From JASEJA01 sp038872535 (lineage in GTDB: Archaea; Thermoproteota; Bathyarchaeia; Bathyarchaeales; Bathycorpusculaceae): a DNA stretch of 18,809 nt. Below are positions 14,636-18,809 of this stretch, in pieces. The position numbers and the translations under genes are program-made. Numbering within the stretch: the first letter of the stretch is position 1; each line of letters starts with the position of its first letter. The stretch spans positions 1 to 18,809 of the forward strand of contig JAVZJY010000021.1 of the NCBI GenBank assembly GCA_038872535.1, in the 5' to 3' direction. The notes beneath the pieces are model-generated. The model did not search any database. It worked only from the letters and a program-made list of their open reading frames with translations, and had not been told where the DNA came from.

Positions 14636-14668
14636 TTTTTTCTCTCCGTGCACCAGAATCAGTTTGGG

Positions 14669-14676
14669 TTTAAATA
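14669..14676 (-). promoter_or_regulatory. TATA box of the major pilin gene
   Basis: The minus strand reads TATTTAAA, 8 bp downstream of the 26-bp dyad and about 34-41 nt before the ATG at 14635. This leaves a short leader carrying GGAGAG. Confidence 0.55.
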
Positions 14677-14684
14677 TGATGGTT

Positions 14685-14710
14685 TGTGCGTAGAACAAAG
14701 CTACACATAA
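14685..14710 (-). promoter_or_regulatory. 26-bp dyad element, copy 2 (upstream of the major pilin gene)
   Basis: Identical to copy 1 at 13964-13989 except for one spacer base (G for A). It lies 8 bp upstream of the pilin TATA box, where an activator would sit. A partial third copy, TGCGTAAAACAA, follows at 14718-14729. Confidence 0.6.
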
Positions 14711-14755
14711 CTGTAGATGCGTAAAACAATTAGCAAAAATGCCCCAATCGATGAA

Positions 14756-14773
14756 GTTTAAACGTGTTTAAAG
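14756..14773 (+). promoter_or_regulatory. Tandem GTTTAAA boxes, promoter of the CoA operon
   Basis: GTTTAAA occurs at 14756-14762 and 14766-14772, ten bases apart. The second copy is a TATA-like box about 30 nt before the ATG at 14802, predicting a leaderless or nearly leaderless message. The spacing of one helical turn could also suit a regulator. Confidence 0.4.
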
Positions 14774-14801
14774 AAATCATACGAAATCTTTATTTTAAAA
14801 C

Positions 14802-15581
14802 ATGCTTAGCCAAACCATGGCGATAAAAATGAAGGCTTTGGAAATAGCTGAAAGCGCCATCTGCGGCGCACTATACGCTGCAACAGGATACATAATCTAC
14901 CTCTTCTTGCCAATAACAACTCCAGGCATAGGCATTGTCAGGTTTTGGCCAAATGTTGTTGTTCCAGCACTCTTCGCTGTACTGTTTGGTCCCCTCGTTG
15001 GGGGACTTGGAGCGGCAATAGGAATTTTTATTAGCGACGTATTAATTCATGGAGACCCCCTTCTAAGCTTGTGTGCTGGAGTTACAGCCAATTTTATAGG
15101 CTTTTACTTGATAGGGTACATTAGTAGAAAGAACATAGACTGGACAAAATTAATCGCCATATCCGGCGTAGGATGCCTAGTGGTTTCTTTCGGCTCTCTT
15201 GCAACGATTTCTTATGTTGCCTTACCTCAAGAATATGTTAATGCGCTTAACCTTTTCACTGCGATAATGGTGGCAGCTTTCATAATCTCCATAGGAATTG
15301 GATACTTATATCCGGAATGGCGAAACTATGAGGTTGGTTCAATAGTAGGCTTAGTGGTTGGCAGCACAATAATAGGTTTGGTGGTTTGGGCTTACAGTCA
15401 AATCTTCATACTTCCAGCAGCTGTAGGAGGTGGTTCCCAGCTACCGTTCTACACTGCTTTAATATGGCTTATATGGACTTTTTCAACAGAGATTCCATTT
15501 CTAACGTTGCTTGGTCCTCCTATAATTAAAATTTGTTATCGTGCCTTCCCATCTTTAAGCCCAAAAGAAAAGAGTAGATAA
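14802..15581 (+). CDS. ECF-type transporter S component, linked to CoA synthesis
   Basis: A 259-residue membrane protein with about seven hydrophobic segments. The N-terminal half (GALYAATGYIIYLF, VVVPALFAVLFGPLVGG, GAAIGIFISDVLIHGDP) has the typical S-component pattern of a helix, then a Gly-rich FGPLVGGLGAAIG helix, then an acidic loop. It is followed 2 nt later by pantoate kinase and then coaD, so the cargo may be a CoA precursor such as pantoate or pantothenate (inference from context only). No ECF ATPase or T component lies nearby. In-frame ATGs at 14817 and 14829 are alternatives; a TTTTAAAA at 14793-14800 could favour 14829. Confidence 0.8.
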   Translation: MLSQTMAIKMKALEIAESAICGALYAATGYIIYLFLPITTPGIGIVRFWPNVVVPALFAVLFGPLVGGLGAAIGIFISDVLIHGDPLLSLCAGVTANFIGFYLIGYISRKNIDWTKLIAISGVGCLVVSFGSLATISYVALPQEYVNALNLFTAIMVAAFIISIGIGYLYPEWRNYEVGSIVGLVVGSTIIGLVVWAYSQIFILPAAVGGGSQLPFYTALIWLIWTFSTEIPFLTLLGPPIIKICYRAFPSLSPKEKSR

Positions 15582-15583
15582 TA

Positions 15584-16513
15584 GTGAAAAGTGCAAAGGC
15601 TTTCAGTCCTGCCGGAATTTCAAGCTTCTTTGAGATATGCGACACATTGCCCGATGGGAGTCCAATTTTAAACTTGGAAAGGGTTGGAGCAAGAGGCGGA
15701 GGCTTCGGAATTCAAAAGGGGGTAACAACAGAAGTCTCTGCAGAAGAAAATAACGTGAATAGCATTGAGGTTTTTATAAATGGAACATTTGCGCCAGAAG
15801 CTGAAACTACCAAAACTGTAGCAGAAATGCTGTTAAGCAAAGCTAACAAATCATACAAAGTTGTGATTAAACATAAAGTGGACGTGCCAATAGGCGCTGG
15901 TTTCGGTTCAAGCGCTGCTGGAGCATTAACTGCTGCCTTGGCGCTTTCAAAGGCTTTAGGCTTAAATTTGACTTATAACCAGCTTGGCAGAATAGCGCAT
16001 GTGGCAGAGGTCAAATGCAAAACTGGTTTAGGCACGGTTGGTCCACTAATGCTCGGCGGATGCATAATAACATTAGAACCTGGCGCTCCTGGAAATGCCA
16101 TAATAGACCGTATACCAATAACCACAGACTACGCAATAGTTGCGGGAGTTTTTGGACCAATCCCAACCAAGACAGTTTTATCTTCTCAAGAAAAGCGTTC
16201 AGCCGTTAACAAGTGGGGAAGGAAAACCCTTGAAAAAATTCTTTCAGAGCCTTCTCTTGAAAATTTTTTGGCTTGTTGTTGGGATTTTGCCCAAAAAACT
16301 GGTTTTGCAACCGAAAGAGTTCGCACGTTGGTGAAACTTGCAGAAAAAGCGGACGCCATAGGCGCAGCGCAAAACATGGTTGGCGAAGCAGTTCACGCCT
16401 TAACAACGTTAGAAAACGCGGAAAAGGTGGCTCAAGCTTTTAAGCAGATTTTACCACCCAACAACGTGCTTGTGGCTCCAGTTGACATTCAAGGCTCTAG
16501 GCTAATAGAGTGA
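15584..16513 (+). CDS. Pantoate kinase (GHMP superfamily)
   Basis: A 309-residue enzyme of the archaeal CoA pathway, phosphorylating pantoate to 4-phosphopantoate. The N-terminus KAFSPAGISSFFEICD and the GHMP phosphate-binding loop VPIGAGFGSSAAG (101-113) are characteristic, as is the Gly-rich RVGARGGGFGIQKGV (33-47). Length is as expected for archaeal pantoate kinase. The GTG start lies 2 nt after the S-component stop. The CoaD gene follows after 9 nt. The partner phosphopantothenate synthetase is not in the window. Confidence 0.92.
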   Translation: MKSAKAFSPAGISSFFEICDTLPDGSPILNLERVGARGGGFGIQKGVTTEVSAEENNVNSIEVFINGTFAPEAETTKTVAEMLLSKANKSYKVVIKHKVDVPIGAGFGSSAAGALTAALALSKALGLNLTYNQLGRIAHVAEVKCKTGLGTVGPLMLGGCIITLEPGAPGNAIIDRIPITTDYAIVAGVFGPIPTKTVLSSQEKRSAVNKWGRKTLEKILSEPSLENFLACCWDFAQKTGFATERVRTLVKLAEKADAIGAAQNMVGEAVHALTTLENAEKVAQAFKQILPPNNVLVAPVDIQGSRLIE

Positions 16514-16522
16514 TGAAAAGCA

Positions 16523-17026
16523 ATGGAGAGAAAAAAGTTTAAAACTGTGGCTGTGGGTGGCACCTTCGACGAACTTCATAAGGGACATAGAGCCTTATTA
16601 ATGAAGGCTTTTGAGGTTGGCGAACATGTCTTAATAGGCTTGTGCTCTGATAGGCTTGTGGAAAGTTTAACAAAACCGCATGTGACGGCGCCATACAATG
16701 AAAGGCTTAAAGAACTTAAAGAGTTTCTTGGTGAAATGGGTTTCTTGGAAAGGGCTGAAATTATGCCATTAAACGACCCTTTCGGCGTCACGCTATCTGA
16801 GGGTTGCGTTGAAGCTTTGGTTGTTAGCCGAGAAACAGAACCCATGGCGCATAGAATAAACGCTGAACGGACAAGAAGAGGGTTGAAACCATTGGAAATT
16901 GTTGTTATTGACATGGTTCCGTCAGAGAATCATGCGCCCATTTCCACGACAAGAATTCGAAGGGGCGAAATAGACAGAGAAGGACACATAATAAAAAAGA
17001 AAAAGAATGAAATCTGGCTGCAGTGA
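16523..17026 (+). CDS. coaD: Phosphopantetheine adenylyltransferase, archaeal type
   Basis: A 167-residue nucleotidyltransferase that converts 4'-phosphopantetheine to dephospho-CoA. Signatures are VGGTFDELHKGHRALL (11-26, HxGH motif), the substrate-side LVVSRETEPMAHRINAER and ISTTRIRRGEI (140-150, the ISSTxxR equivalent). These match the archaeal/eukaryal branch rather than bacterial CoaD. It is the last gene of the CoA operon and ends in a basic tail. It converges with the iron-sulfur flavoprotein gene; only 21 bases separate the two stops. Confidence 0.93.
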   Translation: MERKKFKTVAVGGTFDELHKGHRALLMKAFEVGEHVLIGLCSDRLVESLTKPHVTAPYNERLKELKEFLGEMGFLERAEIMPLNDPFGVTLSEGCVEALVVSRETEPMAHRINAERTRRGLKPLEIVVIDMVPSENHAPISTTRIRRGEIDREGHIIKKKKNEIWLQ

Positions 17027-17047
17027 TTAAAGAAAATCATATTCTCT

Positions 17048-17683
17048 TTAATGTTTAGAACTTATCGAATCAACAAGTTTTTTCAATAATTTTCTGCAAT
17101 CCTCTATGCCTTTCTTGTCCGTGAGAACTTCACCTCTGAGTTTACCTTTAGCATGGGCTCCAAGCTGGGAATCATATAAAACTAATTTCATTCCAATATT
17201 TTTAACTTCATTGCCAACGATAGCTAAGCAATCTTCTGCTCTTTCCTCTGGGTCTGTTACAACGAAAAGGCAAACAGGTTTTCCTTCAAGAGGTAGCGGA
17301 AGGGTTTCCTTTACACGCAACTCTTCAATGTAATCAGACTCTACATGCTTTCTAAAATGATGTACCACATCTAATCTCTCCAGAAAGCACAATAGCTCTG
17401 TTGGAGCGCCAAATAAATACTTGGGGTATGCGAATATTATGCCATCAGCCTCTTTCATCTTTTCAAGGATTTCATTAAAGTCATCTTGTAATGGACATTC
17501 CATGCTTATGCATTTTCCACAAACATTACAAAATTTTAGCTCCTTATCAGCCAATTGAACTATCTCATACTCAATTTCCCTAAACGATTTCAAAGCTTCT
17601 TTTGTCAAAAGAAAAGAGTTCCCACATTCCCGTTGCGAACCCACAACAGCCAACAATTTAATACCTTTTCCTTTTTTCACCAT
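17048..17683 (-). CDS. Iron-sulfur flavoprotein (NADPH-dependent FMN reductase-like)
   Basis: A 211-residue flavodoxin-fold redox protein. The FMN phosphate loop is GSQRECGNSFLL (15-26), followed by the compact cysteine motif C52-x2-C55-x2-C58-x4-C63, which should bind a 4Fe-4S cluster as in the Isf family. FAYPKYLFGAPTELLCFLERLD (89-110) covers the second FMN loop and the dimer region. The electron partner is unknown; Isf-type proteins are linked to oxygen or disulfide reduction and to ferredoxin. A TATA-like AACTTTTTATTTGAA at 17711-17724 and GAGTGA before the ATG support this start. Confidence 0.87.
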   Translation of the reverse strand: MVKKGKGIKLLAVVGSQRECGNSFLLTKEALKSFREIEYEIVQLADKELKFCNVCGKCISMECPLQDDFNEILEKMKEADGIIFAYPKYLFGAPTELLCFLERLDVVHHFRKHVESDYIEELRVKETLPLPLEGKPVCLFVVTDPEERAEDCLAIVGNEVKNIGMKLVLYDSQLGAHAKGKLRGEVLTDKKGIEDCRKLLKKLVDSISSKH

Positions 17684-17710
17684 AAGGTATCACTCAACCC
17701 TTCAACCAAT

Positions 17711-17724
17711 TCAAATAAAAAGTT
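17711..17724 (-). promoter_or_regulatory. TATA-like box of the iron-sulfur flavoprotein gene
   Basis: The minus strand reads ACTTTTTATTTGAA, roughly 28-41 nt before the ATG at 17683. Confidence 0.4.
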
Positions 17725-17738
17725 TATCCAAACCTCCC

Positions 17739-17759
17739 GAACACTCTTTTTGAGTGCTC
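17739..17759. repeat. Small inverted repeat upstream of the flavoprotein promoter
   Basis: GAACACTC-TTTTT-GAGTGCTC forms an 8-bp stem with one mismatch (a G-U pair if read on the minus strand) and a T5 loop. It lies in the 221-base gap 17684-17904, just upstream of the flavoprotein TATA-like box. It could be a regulator site or an accidental hairpin; apart from the two promoters I see nothing else in this gap. Confidence 0.35.
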
Positions 17760-17859
17760 GTTGTTTTCTAGATAGGGTCTACTCGGTATTGGTTTGTTTT
17801 TGCTTCAAAAATTCTAAAGCTTCCAATTTAGCAGCGTGGCTGAAGCTCTAAATTTGATG

Positions 17860-17868
17860 TTTATAAAC
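17860..17868 (+). promoter_or_regulatory. TATA box of the DUF763 gene
   Basis: TTTATAAAC lies about 37-45 nt before the ATG at 17905. It falls inside the longer in-frame version beginning at ATG 17857, which argues for the shorter start. Confidence 0.5.
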
Positions 17869-17904
17869 AAGGTAAAAATAAGTGTAATAGATAGAGTAAA
17901 GCCT

Positions 17905-18809
17905 ATGCAGAGAACTGGCATTGCACGGCTTCCACTTCATTATGGTAAAGCTCCAAAATGGTTAGTTGTGCGTATGCAAAAATTAGCTAAAGAGATTGTC
18001 ACAATAATTGTTGACGAGTATGGCTCTGGCGAGTTTCTAAAGCGCCTATCAGATCCATTCTGGTTTCAGGCTTTAGGATGCGTTTTAGGCTATGATTGGC
18101 ATTCTTCAGGCGTAACCACAGTCGTAACAGGAGTTCTAAAACAAGCCATAATCCCAGAAGAACATGGCATAGCCGTCTGCGGCGGAAAAGGAAGAATATC
18201 AAGACAAGCGCCTTTAGAAATTGAAAAGGTAAGCGAAAAATTTGGCTTTTCCAACAGTAAAACAGAAAATTTACGCTACGCAAGTAAAATGAGCGCAAAA
18301 GTTGACAATACAGCCATCCAAGCAGGCTACCAATTATATCATCACGCCTTCTTTTTAACCGAAAACGGCGACTGGGCAGTCATCCAACAAGGCATGTGCC
18401 CCCAAGACCGCACTGCTAGGCGCTATCATTGGCTTTCAGAGAAAATCCAAAACTTTGTCGTAGAACCGCATAACGCCATAGTAGGCGACGTAAAGCGTGA
18501 CATAGCCCTAGACATGACGGCGAAAGAAAGCGAAGGCTGCAGAAAAGCCTCGGTAGATATAGTCAAAGATAAGCCGAACAAAGTCATGCGGTTAATCATG
18601 TCTGTCAGACCAGCCCACCAAAAATCGCTTCAAGAGTGGCTTCCGAAAACCGCAGAAACCGTATGGAAAGAATATCCCATTGACGTTTTATCTATGCCAG
18701 CAAACATAAACTGGAAAGCCCTCCAACAAGTTTACGAATTTCAACCAAGCAATTACGAGGAACTTTTAGGGTTCAAAGGCGTGGGACCAGCCACAGTTAG
18801 AGGCTTAGC
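17905..18809 (+). CDS. DUF763 family protein, cut by the right edge
   Basis: 301 residues are visible with no stop before the window end, so the C-terminus is missing. The start MQRTGIARLPLHYGKAPKWL is the recognisable DUF763 opening, and GIAVCGGKGRISRQAP (about 89-104) and GMCPQDRTARRYHWL are further conserved-looking blocks rich in Gly, His, Asp and Arg. Near the visible end, LLGFKGVGPATVRGL reads as a helix-hairpin-helix, a common non-specific DNA-binding element. The family is shared by archaea and thermophilic bacteria, and its function is not established to my knowledge; nucleic-acid work is an inference from the hairpin motif. An in-frame ATG at 17857 would include the TATA box and is not preferred. 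Confidence 0.88.
   Translation, partial: MQRTGIARLPLHYGKAPKWLVVRMQKLAKEIVTIIVDEYGSGEFLKRLSDPFWFQALGCVLGYDWHSSGVTTVVTGVLKQAIIPEEHGIAVCGGKGRISRQAPLEIEKVSEKFGFSNSKTENLRYASKMSAKVDNTAIQAGYQLYHHAFFLTENGDWAVIQQGMCPQDRTARRYHWLSEKIQNFVVEPHNAIVGDVKRDIALDMTAKESEGCRKASVDIVKDKPNKVMRLIMSVRPAHQKSLQEWLPKTAETVWKEYPIDVLSMPANINWKALQQVYEFQPSNYEELLGFKGVGPATVRGL

Noticed and set aside
14636..14698. Extended N-terminus of the major pilin
   Set aside because: The extension contains the TATA box and part of the 26-bp element, and the ATG at 14635 has GGAGAG at 6 nt and gives a normal class III leader.
16510..16516. C box (GTGATGA) of a C/D guide RNA between pantoate kinase and coaD
   Set aside because: No matching D box or C'/D' pair follows in the right distance, and the site overlaps coding sequence and a stop codon.
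17818..17847. AGCTTC ... GAAGCT inverted repeat before the DUF763 promoter
   Set aside because: Six base pairs across 18 bases in AT-rich DNA are expected by chance, and no regulatory position is obvious.
1..18809. CRISPR array, insertion sequence or integrated element next to the tRNA
   Set aside because: No spaced direct repeats, transposase, integrase or duplicated tRNA 3' end was seen.

Overview
The window reads as archaeal chromosome with fairly low GC. The evidence is diphthine synthase, CTP-dependent riboflavin kinase, archaeal FAD synthase, pantoate kinase, archaeal-type phosphopantetheine adenylyltransferase, class III (pilin-type) signal peptides, TATA boxes about 25 nt before starts, and a tRNA intron inside a bulge-helix-bulge fold. 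The non-canonical intron position and the gene content suggest a Thermoproteota-type lineage, possibly Bathyarchaeia. No rRNA or other strong marker is present, so that placement is inference.

Layout. 1-2927 (minus): the start of an unidentified membrane or secreted protein cut by the left edge, an ECF-transporter S component, an M20 metallohydrolase and an HtpX-like M48 protease. 3027-4049 (plus): a short MetE-type methionine synthase divergent from the protease. 4082-4188 (minus): tRNA-Lys(CTT) with a 29-nt intron in the anticodon stem. 4299-6428 (plus): a tightly overlapped operon of dphB, DUF357, FAD synthase ribL and a rhomboid protease. 6431-7123 (minus): riboflavin kinase ribK, tail-to-tail with the rhomboid gene. 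The two flavin-cofactor enzymes therefore lie within 1.3 kb of each other.

7194-14635 (minus) is the main accessory block: a type IV pilus-like secretion and assembly locus. A major pilin-like gene with its own promoter comes first. It is followed by a compact seven-gene operon: a pilin-like protein, a small membrane-anchored protein, a FlaI/PilB-type ATPase, a FlaJ/TadC-type membrane platform, and three membrane-anchored exported proteins. No archaellum-specific genes are seen, so an adhesion or surface pilus, or a pseudopilus, is more likely than a motility filament. A nearly identical 26-bp dyad element occurs upstream of both the pilin gene and the operon and looks like a shared operator.

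14802-17026 (plus): a second ECF S component, pantoate kinase and CoaD form a coenzyme A operon, which suggests the S component imports a CoA precursor. 17048-17683 (minus): an iron-sulfur flavoprotein. 17905-18809 (plus): a DUF763 protein cut by the right edge. There is no gene-free stretch over 300 bases; the longest gap, 17684-17904, holds two promoters and a small inverted repeat. I see no CRISPR array, insertion sequence or integrase.
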